From: Umezawaea endophytica
GTDB lineage: Bacteria > Actinomycetota > Actinomycetes > Mycobacteriales > Pseudonocardiaceae
Length of the DNA: 64,000 bases
Direction of reading: 5' to 3'
Assembly: GCF_025061645.1 (NCBI RefSeq)
Contig: NZ_JANYMP010000002.1
Coordinates: forward strand, 746,494 to 810,493
Part shown: positions 29,102-37,722 of the stretch, one piece after another
Layout of the letters: every line of letters begins with the position of its first letter
Position numbering within the stretch: the first letter of the stretch is position 1
The notes under the pieces: generated by a model
The model's database searches: none
Told to the model about the DNA's origin: nothing
The model's input: only the letters and a program-made list of their open reading frames with translations
Made by a program: the position numbers and the translations under genes

Positions 29102-30607
29102 TCAGTGGGTGCCGAGCACGCCGTCCACGCGGCGGGGGATGCCGAGTGGGTTGTTGTCGCGGAGTTCGGCGGGCAGCAGATCGTCCGGCCAGGACTGGTA
29201 GGTGACCGGGGCGAGCCAGCGGCGGATCGACGTGGCGCCCACCGAGGTGTGCAGCGGGTTGGTGGTCGACGGCCACGGGCCGCCGTGGTGCATGGCCCAC
29301 GCGACCGCCACGCCGGTCGGCCAGCCGTTGAACACCAGCCGTCCGGCGACCCGGCGGAGGACCTCGGCGACCCGGCCTGCCAGCTCGTGCTCGGACGGGT
29401 CGGCGTGGACGGTGCCCGTCAGCGTGCCCGGCAGCTCGGGGAGGACGGCCAGCAGGTCCGCGGGGTCGTCGTAGGTCACGACGAGGCCCGCGGGGCCGAA
29501 GTGCTCCTCGGTCAGCTTCTCCAGGTTGTCCGCGAACACCGCCAGCGGCACGGTGAACAGGCGGGGCGCGACGCTCCAGCCATCGGCTGGCTTGTCGCCG
29601 GACGAGACCTCGGTGACGAGGTCGCCCGCGGCCAGCGCGTCGGTCGACGACCGGTACGCGTCGCACATGCGCTCGTTCAGCATCGCGCCGCCGTGGCTGG
29701 CGGCCACGGCGTTACCCAGAGCAGGTACCAGCGAAGCCGGGGCGAACAGCAGGCCGGGGTTGGTGCAGAACTGGCCGACGCCCATGGTGAGCGACTGGGC
29801 GAACGCGGCCGCCAGCTCCTCGGGACGCGCGGCGGCGGCGTCCGGCAGGACGACCGCCGGGTTGACGCTGCCGAGTTCGCCGTAGAACGGGATGGGGTCG
29901 GGGCGGCCCTGGGCGATGTCGAACAGCGCCCGGCCGCCGCCGGTGGAGCCGGTGAAGCCGACCGCGCGGGTGCGGGGGTGCTGGATCAGCGCGACGCCCG
30001 CGTGCGTGCCGTAGACGATGCCGAACAGGCCGTCGGGCGCGCCCGCGGCGGACAGCGCCGCCGTGACGACGCGCGCGGTCTCACGGGAGGTACCGGGGTG
30101 GGCCGAGTGGGACTTCACCACGACCGCGCAGCCGGACGCGAGCGCGGACGCCGTGTCGCCGCCCGCCACCGAGAACGCGAACGGGAAGTTGGACGCCGAG
30201 AACACCGCGACCGTCCCGAGTGGACGGAGGACGCGCCGCAGGTTCGGGCGGGGCGGGATGATGTCCGGGTTCGGCGAGTCGATCGTCGCCTCGACGTAGC
30301 TGCCCTCGCGGAGCACCTCGCCGAACAGCCGGAGCTGGTTCGTGGTGCGCTTCAGCTCGGTGGTCAGCCGGGGCACGCCCAGCGCGGTCTCGCCGTCTGC
30401 GGTCGCGATCAGCAGGTCGGACTCGGCGTCCAGCGCGTCGGCCACGGCCTCGAGCACCGCCGCCCGGTCCGCCGCCGGGACCGCGGACCAGGTCTCGAAC
30501 GCGGTCGCGGCGGCCGAGACGACGGCGTCGACCTCGCTGTCCGTCGTCTTGGCGACGGGCTCGCCGATCGGCTCGCCGGTCCGGGGGTTGTAGCCCTGCA
30601 CGATCAC
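29102..30607 (-). CDS. 2-oxoglutarate semialdehyde dehydrogenase (NADP+)
   Basis: A 501-residue aldehyde dehydrogenase of the ketoglutarate-semialdehyde type, which oxidises 2,5-dioxopentanoate to 2-oxoglutarate. Seen are SASNFPFAFSVAGGDT, VVVKSHSAHPGTS, FTGSTGGGRAL, the active-site Glu in ELGSVNP and the catalytic Cys in GQFCTNPG. This is the last step of oxidative uronate/aldarate breakdown, and kdgD, gudD and udh lie in the same cluster. GTG 30607 overlaps the udh stop (GTGA 30604-30607). Length and motifs are complete. Confidence 0.92.
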   Translation of the reverse strand: MIVQGYNPRTGEPIGEPVAKTTDSEVDAVVSAAATAFETWSAVPAADRAAVLEAVADALDAESDLLIATADGETALGVPRLTTELKRTTNQLRLFGEVLREGSYVEATIDSPNPDIIPPRPNLRRVLRPLGTVAVFSASNFPFAFSVAGGDTASALASGCAVVVKSHSAHPGTSRETARVVTAALSAAGAPDGLFGIVYGTHAGVALIQHPRTRAVGFTGSTGGGRALFDIAQGRPDPIPFYGELGSVNPAVVLPDAAAARPEELAAAFAQSLTMGVGQFCTNPGLLFAPASLVPALGNAVAASHGGAMLNERMCDAYRSSTDALAAGDLVTEVSSGDKPADGWSVAPRLFTVPLAVFADNLEKLTEEHFGPAGLVVTYDDPADLLAVLPELPGTLTGTVHADPSEHELAGRVAEVLRRVAGRLVFNGWPTGVAVAWAMHHGGPWPSTTNPLHTSVGATSIRRWLAPVTYQSWPDDLLPAELRDNNPLGIPRRVDGVLGTH

Positions 30608-31416
30608 TGACCTGCCTCCTTCACCGCGGTGTCGAAATAGGGGCCGCACCACGCGCCGCCGACGTACTTCTGCGCCAGTGACTCGGGATCCGGGGCGTCC
30701 ACTTCGGACGCGAACGCCTCCGCGTCGTCCTTCGACTCGTAGCCAAGCGCGTACGCCTCGTCGAGCGAGAACCAGCGCCGGGTGTTGTCCGAGACTCCCC
30801 ACACGACCCGGAAACCGGGGTTCGGCGCCGCGATGCACGCCTCCACCAAGCGGGCGGCGTCGTCGGGGGAGAGCCACGTCGAGAGCATCCGCGCGTCCTT
30901 CGGCTTCTCGAAGCACGAGCCGATGCGGATGGCGATGACGTCCATGCCGTAGCGGTCGGAGTAGAGGCTGCCGAGCGCCTCCATCGCGACCTTGCTGACG
31001 CCGTAGTACGTGTCGGGCTTGGGGAACAGGTAGTCGTCGGCGTTGCCGTCCGCGCGTTGGACGTACCCGACGGCGTGGTTCGAGCTGGCCAGCAGCACGC
31101 GCTTCACGCCCTGCCTGCGCGCGGCCTCCAGCACGACGTGGGTGCCGTTGATGTTGACGTCGAGGATCTGCGCCCACGGCTGTTCGAGGCTGTGCCCGCC
31201 GAGGTGGACCACGGCGTCCACTTCGGACATCGCCGCTTCCATCGCGGCCATGTCGGTGACCGAGGCCTGGACCAGCTCGACGTTCTCGCCGTCGCCCGCC
31301 GCCGGGATCTCAGCGATGTCCAGCAGGCGCAGGACCCGGTCGCCCTCGGCGAGCCGGGGGCGCAGGAGCGTGCCCAGCCCACCGGCGGCGCCGGTGATCA
31401 GGATTCGTGCGGTCAC
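30604..31416 (-). CDS. udh: Uronate dehydrogenase
   Basis: A 270-residue NAD-dependent short-chain dehydrogenase/epimerase-fold enzyme that oxidises D-glucuronate or D-galacturonate at C1 to the aldarolactone. Family marks are TGAAGGLGT, VVHLGGHSLEQPW, ASSNHAVGY, the catalytic YGVSK, RIGSCFEKP and RMLSTWLS. The middle and C-terminal motifs match Agrobacterium Udh closely as I remember it. Placed between iclR and the semialdehyde dehydrogenase, it would be the first enzyme of the pathway. Confidence 0.9.
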   Translation of the reverse strand: MTARILITGAAGGLGTLLRPRLAEGDRVLRLLDIAEIPAAGDGENVELVQASVTDMAAMEAAMSEVDAVVHLGGHSLEQPWAQILDVNINGTHVVLEAARRQGVKRVLLASSNHAVGYVQRADGNADDYLFPKPDTYYGVSKVAMEALGSLYSDRYGMDVIAIRIGSCFEKPKDARMLSTWLSPDDAARLVEACIAAPNPGFRVVWGVSDNTRRWFSLDEAYALGYESKDDAEAFASEVDAPDPESLAQKYVGGAWCGPYFDTAVKEAGQ

Positions 31417-31450
31417 GGGTCGGACCCCTCCGGGTGTGCGTGGTGGACGG

Positions 31451-32233
31451 TCAGCGGCCGAACTGCCGGAGCAGTTCGGTGATGGTGCGGGCGGCGTCGA
31501 GCAGGGCGCCGATGACCTGGCGCTCGTGGTCCTCGTCGAGCCTGCCCAGCGGGACGGAGCAGCTCATGGCGTCGAGCACCGGGTTGCGGTAGGGCAGCGC
31601 GACGGCGAAGCAGCCGAGACCGGGCGTGTTCTCCTCGCGTTCGTGGGCGTAGCCCAGCGCGCGGAACCCGGCGAGCTGCGCGTGCAGCGGGCCGCGCTCG
31701 ATCACGGTGTTCGGCGTCAACGGCTTGAGCTCGTCCGGCAGCAGCGCGTCGACCTCCTGCGGGGTGCGGGTGGACAGCACCGCCTTGCCCAGCGAGGTGG
31801 AGTGCGCGGGCAGCCTGCGGCCGACCCTGGAGACGACCCGCAGGTGGTGCTCGGACTCGCGGCTGGCGAGGTAGACCACGTCCGCGCCGTCGAGGCGCGC
31901 GAGGTGGACGGTCTCGTTGACCGTCTGCCGGACCTGCTCCATGACCCGGATCGCGGCTCGCACCACCGGGTCGTGGTCGAGGTACGACGTACCGACCAGC
32001 AGGGCGCGCACGCCGATGCCGTACGTGCCGCGGTCGGGCTCGACCTCCACCCAGCCGCGGTTCACCAGCGTCTGCAACAGCATGTACAGGCTCGACTTGG
32101 GGTAGCTGAGCTCGCGGTGCAGCTCGGTGAGGGTGAGCCGGCGATCGGACGCCGACAGGACTTCCAGCAGCTCAACGGTCCGGTCGGCGGATTTCACCGC
32201 CCCAGGGCGGGTGGGCGAAGCGGCCTCGGTCAC
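31451..32233 (-). CDS. IclR-family regulator of uronate genes
   Basis: A 260-residue regulator with an N-terminal winged helix (about 15-75, LTLTELHRELSYPKSSLYML) and an IclR effector domain (about 85-255, SLGKAVLSTRTP, GLGCFAVALPYRN). GGAGGA at 32238-32243 supports GTG 32233; an upstream extension to 32314 would run through the divergent promoter. It diverges from the sugar-transport operon and precedes udh by 34 bases, so it likely controls both arms in response to a uronate or aldarate. Confidence 0.9.
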   Translation of the reverse strand: MTEAASPTRPGAVKSADRTVELLEVLSASDRRLTLTELHRELSYPKSSLYMLLQTLVNRGWVEVEPDRGTYGIGVRALLVGTSYLDHDPVVRAAIRVMEQVRQTVNETVHLARLDGADVVYLASRESEHHLRVVSRVGRRLPAHSTSLGKAVLSTRTPQEVDALLPDELKPLTPNTVIERGPLHAQLAGFRALGYAHEREENTPGLGCFAVALPYRNPVLDAMSCSVPLGRLDEDHERQVIGALLDAARTITELLRQFGR

Positions 32234-32268
32234 CAGGTCCTCCAGGGAAACATCTCGGCAACACGCTC

Positions 32269-32297
32269 TTGACACGTTGCTGTGCTGATTCTTACAG
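32269..32297 (+). promoter_or_regulatory. Promoter of transporter-kdgD-gudD operon
   Basis: TTGACA (32269-32274), a 17-base spacer and TTACAG (32292-32297) lie 62 bases before the binding-protein start, in the gap divergent to iclR. Confidence 0.65.
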
Positions 32298-32308
32298 TCC
32301 GGCATCAG

Positions 32309-32343
32309 GTTCACAAGTACGACTCCGTTTCACGGATGTGAAC
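32309..32343. promoter_or_regulatory. Inverted repeat in leader of transport operon
   Basis: GTTCACA (32309-32315) is the exact complement of TGTGAAC (32337-32343), separated by 21 bases, just after the predicted transcription start and before the AAGGAG site. It is a candidate operator, perhaps for the IclR protein. Confidence 0.45.
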
Positions 32344-32358
32344 ATCAAGGAGAGTGAG

Positions 32359-33702
32359 ATGCCCCGTTCCCGGTCTGCCACCGCGGCTGTCGCGCTGGCC
32401 GCTGTGGGCGCCGTGCTCGTTGGATGCGGCTCGTCGGCGACGTCGACGGGTGGTGGCAGCGCCGCCGGTGTCGCGCAGGACCCGAACGCCCCGTTCGAGG
32501 TCTGGACGCGCAGCACGGAGGCCACCGCGAAGGTCTACGAGAAGATCTTCAAGGAGTTCGAGGCCAAGACCGGGGTCGAGGTCGACTACAAGCCGATCTT
32601 CGCCGACTTCGACAAGCAGATCCAGCAGCGCGCGGCGGCGAAGGACCTGCCCGACCTGGTCGTCACGGACACCGGCTCGCTGGGCGTCTTCACCTCGCAG
32701 GGCCTGGTCGGCGAGATCGACAAGGCGGGTATCGCGGGCGGCGGCGACGTCGTCGAACGGGCCTGGAACAACGGCAGGGCGTCCGACGGCAAGTACTACG
32801 CCATCCCGTTCTCCACCCAGGCGATGGTCACGCTGATCCGCAGGGACTGGCGCGAGAAGGTCGGCAAGCCCGTGCCGAAGACGTGGGACGAGCTCACCGA
32901 CCTGGCGACGGCGTTCACCAAGGACGACCCGGACGGCAACGGCGCGGCCGACACCTACGGGATGCTCGTGCCCGGCACCACCGACCGCGGTTACCTCGGC
33001 TGGTGGGCGTCGAGCTTCGTCTGGCAGGGCGGCGGCGACATCCTCAAGCAGGACGGCGACCGGTTCTCCGTCGCGGTCGACTCCGACGAGACGGTCAAGT
33101 CGGTCGACTACCTGAAGAAGATGTTCTGCGGCGACCCGAAACTGGTCCAGCCCGGCGCTCTCACGACCGGCACGAACGACGCGCACGCGTTCTTCGAGAC
33201 CGGCAAGACCGGCATCTACGTGACCGGCCCGTACATGTTCGGCCGGTTCGACAAGAACCTCGGCAAGGACAAGTACGAGGTCGTCGCGGCCCCCAAGGGC
33301 CCGGCCGGTGACACCGTGCTCGGCGAGGGCGAGAACATCTACCTGATGGCGGGCTCGCCGCGGGCCGACGCGCAGAAGAAGCTGGCCGAGTACCTGATCA
33401 GCGCCGAGGCTCAGCAGGCGGGCATGAAGGGCGACCCGACCCCCGTGGTCCGGCTCCCCGTCAACAGCGAGGTCGACGTCAAGGCCGTCTACGACGACCC
33501 GCGCTGGGAGACCACCGCGAAGGTCTACGCCGACAGCGCCCGGCCGTTCTCCAGCGTCCCCAACTTCCAGCCGTTCCGGCAGCAGTTCTCCGAAACGCTG
33601 AACTCGCTCTTCTCCACCTGTAGCAACGACTCCAAGGCCGAACTCGGCAAGCTCGCCGAGAACCTCAAGAAGGAGCTCCAGACACAGGGAATGGCCAAGT
33701 GA
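32359..33702 (+). CDS. Sugar-acid ABC transporter binding lipoprotein
   Basis: A 447-residue family-1 extracellular solute-binding protein. The lipobox is AVLVGC; the mature part has VDYKPIFADFDKQIQQRAAA and GVYVTGPYMFGR-like regions usual for carbohydrate binders. AAGGAG precedes ATG 32359. It heads an operon of two permeases and three uronate/aldarate genes, so the ligand is probably a uronate, an aldarate or an oligo-uronide; sequence alone does not tell which. Confidence 0.9.
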   Translation: MPRSRSATAAVALAAVGAVLVGCGSSATSTGGGSAAGVAQDPNAPFEVWTRSTEATAKVYEKIFKEFEAKTGVEVDYKPIFADFDKQIQQRAAAKDLPDLVVTDTGSLGVFTSQGLVGEIDKAGIAGGGDVVERAWNNGRASDGKYYAIPFSTQAMVTLIRRDWREKVGKPVPKTWDELTDLATAFTKDDPDGNGAADTYGMLVPGTTDRGYLGWWASSFVWQGGGDILKQDGDRFSVAVDSDETVKSVDYLKKMFCGDPKLVQPGALTTGTNDAHAFFETGKTGIYVTGPYMFGRFDKNLGKDKYEVVAAPKGPAGDTVLGEGENIYLMAGSPRADAQKKLAEYLISAEAQQAGMKGDPTPVVRLPVNSEVDVKAVYDDPRWETTAKVYADSARPFSSVPNFQPFRQQFSETLNSLFSTCSNDSKAELGKLAENLKKELQTQGMAK

Positions 33703-34685
33703 CGGTGTCCCATCCCGTCCGCGGCACCACAGACGTGGGACCGGCGGCTAGTGGCGGCGGTGCCGTCGGCTCCCACCCCGTGAGGCGGCGCCACCGGCGT
33801 CGCCTCACGGGATCCAGCTTCACGGGATCCAGCTTCACGCCGTGGCTGTTCCTCGCGCCCGCGGTGCTCATCTTCGTCGTCTTCAAGTACCTGCCGATGA
33901 TCGAGGGGATCCGGCTGAGCCTGTACCAGGTCCGGCCGTTCCTCGGCGACCTGTGGGTGGGGTTCGACAACTACGCCCGGATCATGGGCGACGAGCGGTT
34001 CCGCGACGCGATCGGCCACACGCTGGTCCTCGCGTTCGGCCAGACCATCGGCTCGATGGTGATCGGGTTCGCGCTGGCCCTCCTGCTGGAGGGCCACGCG
34101 AAGTCGCTGTGGTTCGTCCGGTCCGCGGTCTTCCTGCCGGTGGTCGCCGCGACCGCCGTCATCGGCGAGATCTGGCGGCTGCTGCTCTTCCCCGCCCCCG
34201 AGGGCTTCGTCAACACGGTGCTGTCGGTCGTGGGCCTCGGCCCGTGGACGTTCCTCGACAGCCCGGACACCTCGCTCGCGTCGGTCATGTTCGTCGGCGT
34301 CTGGAAGGGTGCCCCGTACGACATGGTGCTGATCCTCGCGGGGCTCGCGGGGATCGACCGCCAGCAGTACGAGGCGTCCGCGCTCGACGGCGCGACCACG
34401 TGGCAGCGCATCCGGCACGTCACGCTGCCCGCGCTGCGCCCGGTGATCACCATCCTGCTGACCCTGGCGTCCATCCGCGGCCTGCGGGTGTTCACCGAGG
34501 TCTACGTGCTCACCGGCGGCGGCCCGGCGGGCTCCACCGACGTGTGGATGACGCGGGTGTTCACCGTCGCCTTCGAGCGCAACGAGATCGGCGTCGCCTC
34601 GGCCGGTTCGGTGATGCTCTTCCTGATCACGTTCGCGTTGACGGTCGTGGTCCAGTTGTACCGACGACGGAAGGAGGCCGGATGA
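33699..34685 (+). CDS. Carbohydrate ABC permease 1 (MalF-type)
   Basis: A 328-residue permease with six membrane helices after an Arg-rich N-terminus; the ATPase-coupling EAA loop appears as YEASALDGATTWQRIRHVTL. GTG 33699 overlaps the binding-protein stop. Its first 140 bases are odd: an 11-bp perfect hairpin (33777-33787 with 33801-33811) and a 15-base tandem duplication (33806-33835) that gives TGSSFTGSSF. No ATPase gene accompanies the permeases; actinomycete systems of this type use a shared MsiK-like ATPase. Confidence 0.91.
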   Translation: MTVSHPVRGTTDVGPAASGGGAVGSHPVRRRHRRRLTGSSFTGSSFTPWLFLAPAVLIFVVFKYLPMIEGIRLSLYQVRPFLGDLWVGFDNYARIMGDERFRDAIGHTLVLAFGQTIGSMVIGFALALLLEGHAKSLWFVRSAVFLPVVAATAVIGEIWRLLLFPAPEGFVNTVLSVVGLGPWTFLDSPDTSLASVMFVGVWKGAPYDMVLILAGLAGIDRQQYEASALDGATTWQRIRHVTLPALRPVITILLTLASIRGLRVFTEVYVLTGGGPAGSTDVWMTRVFTVAFERNEIGVASAGSVMLFLITFALTVVVQLYRRRKEAG

Positions 34686-35557
34686 GTGTCGCGGACCAGT
34701 GCGACACCGCGCTCGGGTGGTCGACCGGCCGTCAGGCCTGGTTGAGCAGGACCATCCGGGCGGTGCTGTGCGTCGGCGCCGTCCTGCTGTTCACCGGCCC
34801 GCTGATCACCGTGTTCTCCGGGGCGTTCGACCACAACCCGGACCCGACCAGGCTGTCCGTGCTGCCCAACAACCCGTCGATGATCAACTTCGAGACCGCG
34901 GGCTCCAAGGGCATCTGGCACTACCTCACCAACTCGCTGATCATCGCGGGCGGGGCGCTCCTGCTCCAGCTCTCGGTCAGCGTGTTCGCCGCGTACGCCT
35001 TGGCGCGCAAGAAGTTCCGGGGGCAGGCGGTCGTGCTGCTCCTGGTGCTCACCACCATGATGCTGCCCGAGGAGGTCATCGCGATCCCCCTGTCCCTGGT
35101 GATCGGCGACCTCCCGCTCGTGCACGTCAGCCTGAGGGGAACCCTGCTCGGCGTCATCCTGCCGCTGGGCGCCTGGGGCTTCTCCATCTTCGTCATGACG
35201 GAGTTCATGAAGGAGATCCCCGTGGAGCTCGAAGAAGCCGCGAAGGTCGACGGCGCCGGGGAGCTCCGGATCTTCGCGCAGATCATCCTGCCGCTGGTCA
35301 AGCCCGCGCTCGGCGTGGTAGCCGTGTTCGGGTTCAACATGATCTGGGAGCAGTACCTGCTCCCGCTGATCGTTGCCGCGGATCCTTCCGACTACACGTT
35401 GACCGTCGCCCTGCTGTCGTTGAGGTCCGACGAAGAGGTCGGGCCGGGAATCGTGTTGGCCGGAGCGTTGCTGGCGCTGGTGCCGAGCCTGATCGTGTAC
35501 CTGTCGCTTCAGAAGTCCTTCCTGCGTGGGATCACCACCGGAGCGATCAAGGGATGA
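34682..35557 (+). CDS. Carbohydrate ABC permease 2 (MalG-type)
   Basis: A 291-residue permease with six helices; the EAA loop is LEEAAKVDGAGELRIFAQII. ATG 34682 overlaps the stop of permease 1 in ATGA. It pairs with the previous protein to form the membrane channel of the importer. kdgD begins 6 bases later. Confidence 0.92.
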   Translation: MSVADQCDTALGWSTGRQAWLSRTIRAVLCVGAVLLFTGPLITVFSGAFDHNPDPTRLSVLPNNPSMINFETAGSKGIWHYLTNSLIIAGGALLLQLSVSVFAAYALARKKFRGQAVVLLLVLTTMMLPEEVIAIPLSLVIGDLPLVHVSLRGTLLGVILPLGAWGFSIFVMTEFMKEIPVELEEAAKVDGAGELRIFAQIILPLVKPALGVVAVFGFNMIWEQYLLPLIVAADPSDYTLTVALLSLRSDEEVGPGIVLAGALLALVPSLIVYLSLQKSFLRGITTGAIKG

Positions 35558-35563
35558 AGGTCT

Positions 35564-36466
35564 ATGCAACTCGATGGGGTGCTGTTCTTTCCGGTCACAC
35601 CGTTCGACCCGACGGGGGAGATCGCCGAGGACGTGCTCGCTGAGCACGTCAAGCACGGTGTCTCGGCGGGTCCGGGCGCGGTCTTCGTCGCCTGCGGGAC
35701 GGGCGAGTTCCACGCGCTCGGGCTGGAGGAGTTCGAACGCGCCGTGGCGGTCGCGGTCGAGGCGACAGCGGGTCGGGTGCCGGTGTTCGCGGGCGCGGGC
35801 GGCCCGCTGCCCATCGCCAAGGACTTCGCCAGGGCCGCCGCGCGGGCGGGCGCCGACGGGCTCCTGCTGCTGCCGCCGTACCTGGTGACCAACCCCGCCA
35901 AGGGACTCGTCCGCTACGTCGCCGACGTCGCCGCCGCGACCGACCTCCCGGTGATCGTCTACCAGCGCAACAACGCGGTGTTCACGCCGGACACCGCGGT
36001 CGAGGTGGCGTCGCTGCCGACCGTCATCGGGTTCAAGGACGGCCTCGGCGACATCGACCAGCTCCAGCGCATCGTGCTCGCCGTCCGGGCGCGCGTGGAC
36101 AAGCCGTTCCAGTTCTTCAACGGCCTGCCCACCGCGGAGCTGACCGTGCCCGCCTACCGCGGCATCGGCGTCGACCTGTACTCCTCGGCGGTGTTCGCGT
36201 TCGCGCCGGACATCTCCCTCGGCTTCTACCAGGCGATCCAGGACGACGACACCGCGCTGGTCCGGCGCTACCTCACCGAGTTCTTCGTGCCGCTGGTCGA
36301 GTTGCGCGACCAGGTGCCGGGGTACGCGGTGGCGCTGGTCAAGGCGGCGGTGAAGCTGGGCGGTCTGGACGCCGGAGGGGTGCGCCCACCGTTCGTCGAC
36401 CCGTCGGAGGAGCACGTCGAGGAGCTGGAGCGGATCATCGCGGCGGGAAGGGCGTTGGCGGTATGA
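35564..36466 (+). CDS. kdgD: 5-dehydro-4-deoxyglucarate dehydratase
   Basis: A 300-residue DapA-family TIM barrel that dehydrates and decarboxylates 5-dehydro-4-deoxy-D-glucarate to 2,5-dioxopentanoate. The Schiff-base Lys lies in VIGFKDG and the conserved Tyr in VIVYQRNN; the N-terminus FFPVTPFDPTG is typical for this subfamily. It sits directly between the permeases and gudD (4-base overlap, ATGA 36463-36466), giving consecutive pathway steps in consecutive genes. Confidence 0.93.
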   Translation: MQLDGVLFFPVTPFDPTGEIAEDVLAEHVKHGVSAGPGAVFVACGTGEFHALGLEEFERAVAVAVEATAGRVPVFAGAGGPLPIAKDFARAAARAGADGLLLLPPYLVTNPAKGLVRYVADVAAATDLPVIVYQRNNAVFTPDTAVEVASLPTVIGFKDGLGDIDQLQRIVLAVRARVDKPFQFFNGLPTAELTVPAYRGIGVDLYSSAVFAFAPDISLGFYQAIQDDDTALVRRYLTEFFVPLVELRDQVPGYAVALVKAAVKLGGLDAGGVRPPFVDPSEEHVEELERIIAAGRALAV

Positions 36467-37722
36467 GGATCACCGACATCACGATCACCCCGGTCGCCTT
36501 CCGCGACCCGCCGCTGCTGAACTCGGCGGGCGTCCACGAGCCGTGGGCGCTGCGGACGATCATCGAGGTCCACACCGACGAGGGGATCTCCGGGCTCGGC
36601 GAGAGCTACGGCGACATCGGCCACCTGGCCAGGCTGGAACAGGTCGTGCCCGCGCTCGTCGGCTTGGACGTGCACCAGCTCAACGTGATGCACGCGAAGG
36701 TCGCCGAGGTGCTGGGCGGCAAGTCCGGCGACGACCGGCACGGCCTCACCGGCACGCTCACGGTCGAGGGCACGGTCGACCGGGTGTACTCGCCGTTCGA
36801 GGTCGCGACCTGGGACATCCGCGGCAAGGCGCTCGGCCGCCCGGTGTCGGACCTGCTCGGCGGCGCCGTGCGCGACGCCGTGCCGTACAGCGCCTACCTG
36901 TTCTACAAGTGGGCAGGCCACCCCGGCGCCGAGCCCGACCAGTGGGGCGAGGCGCTCGACCCGGAGGGGATCGTGGCGCAGGCCCGCAAGCTCATCGACG
37001 AGTACGGGTTCGGCTCGATCAAGCTCAAGGGCGGCGTCTTCCCGCCCGAGGAGGAGATCGCGGCGATCCTCGCGCTGCGCGAGGCGTTCCCCGACCTGCC
37101 GCTGCGGCTCGACCCGAACGCCGCGTGGTCGGTGGAGACGTCGATCCGCGTCGCCGAAGCCCTCGACGGCGTCGTCGAGTACCTCGAAGACCCGACGCCC
37201 GGCCTCCAGGGGCTCTCCCAGGTGGCCGCCAAGGCCTCGATGCCGTTGGCCACCAACATGTACGTGGTCGCGTTCGAGCACATCGCGCCGTCCGTCGCGA
37301 TCGACGCGCTCCAGGTCGTCCTGTCCGACCACCACTACTGGGGCGGGCTCAGCCGGTCGCGCAACCTCGCGTCGACGTGCGAGACCTTCGGCATCGGCCT
37401 GTCGATGCACTCGAACTCGCACCTGGGCATCAGCCTCGCCGCGATGACCCACCTCGCCGCCGCGACGCCGAACCTCAGCTACGCCTGCGACACGCACTAC
37501 CCGTGGAACCGCGAGGACGACGTCGTCCTGCCCGGCGCGCTGACCTTCGTGGACGGTGCCGTCCCGGTGCCGACCACCCCCGGCCTCGGCATCGAACTGG
37601 ACCGCGACGCGCTGGCCCGACTGGCCGAGAACTACCGCACGTGCGGCATCGTGCAGCGCGACGACACCGGCTACATGCAGAAGTCCGACCCTTCGTACGA
37701 AAGGAAGCGCCCCCGGTGGTGA
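36463..37722 (+). CDS. gudD: Glucarate dehydratase (enolase superfamily)
   Basis: A 419-residue enolase-superfamily enzyme that converts D-glucarate (or the epimer) to 5-dehydro-4-deoxyglucarate. The KxK motif is IKLKGG, metal ligands follow in RLDPNAAW and YLEDPTPG, then TNMYVV, SDHHYWGG and HSNSHLGISL, the glucarate-dehydratase set. It could also accept galactarate; only assay would tell. It overlaps kdgD by four bases and the next gene by seven. Confidence 0.92.
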   Translation: MRITDITITPVAFRDPPLLNSAGVHEPWALRTIIEVHTDEGISGLGESYGDIGHLARLEQVVPALVGLDVHQLNVMHAKVAEVLGGKSGDDRHGLTGTLTVEGTVDRVYSPFEVATWDIRGKALGRPVSDLLGGAVRDAVPYSAYLFYKWAGHPGAEPDQWGEALDPEGIVAQARKLIDEYGFGSIKLKGGVFPPEEEIAAILALREAFPDLPLRLDPNAAWSVETSIRVAEALDGVVEYLEDPTPGLQGLSQVAAKASMPLATNMYVVAFEHIAPSVAIDALQVVLSDHHYWGGLSRSRNLASTCETFGIGLSMHSNSHLGISLAAMTHLAAATPNLSYACDTHYPWNREDDVVLPGALTFVDGAVPVPTTPGLGIELDRDALARLAENYRTCGIVQRDDTGYMQKSDPSYERKRPRW

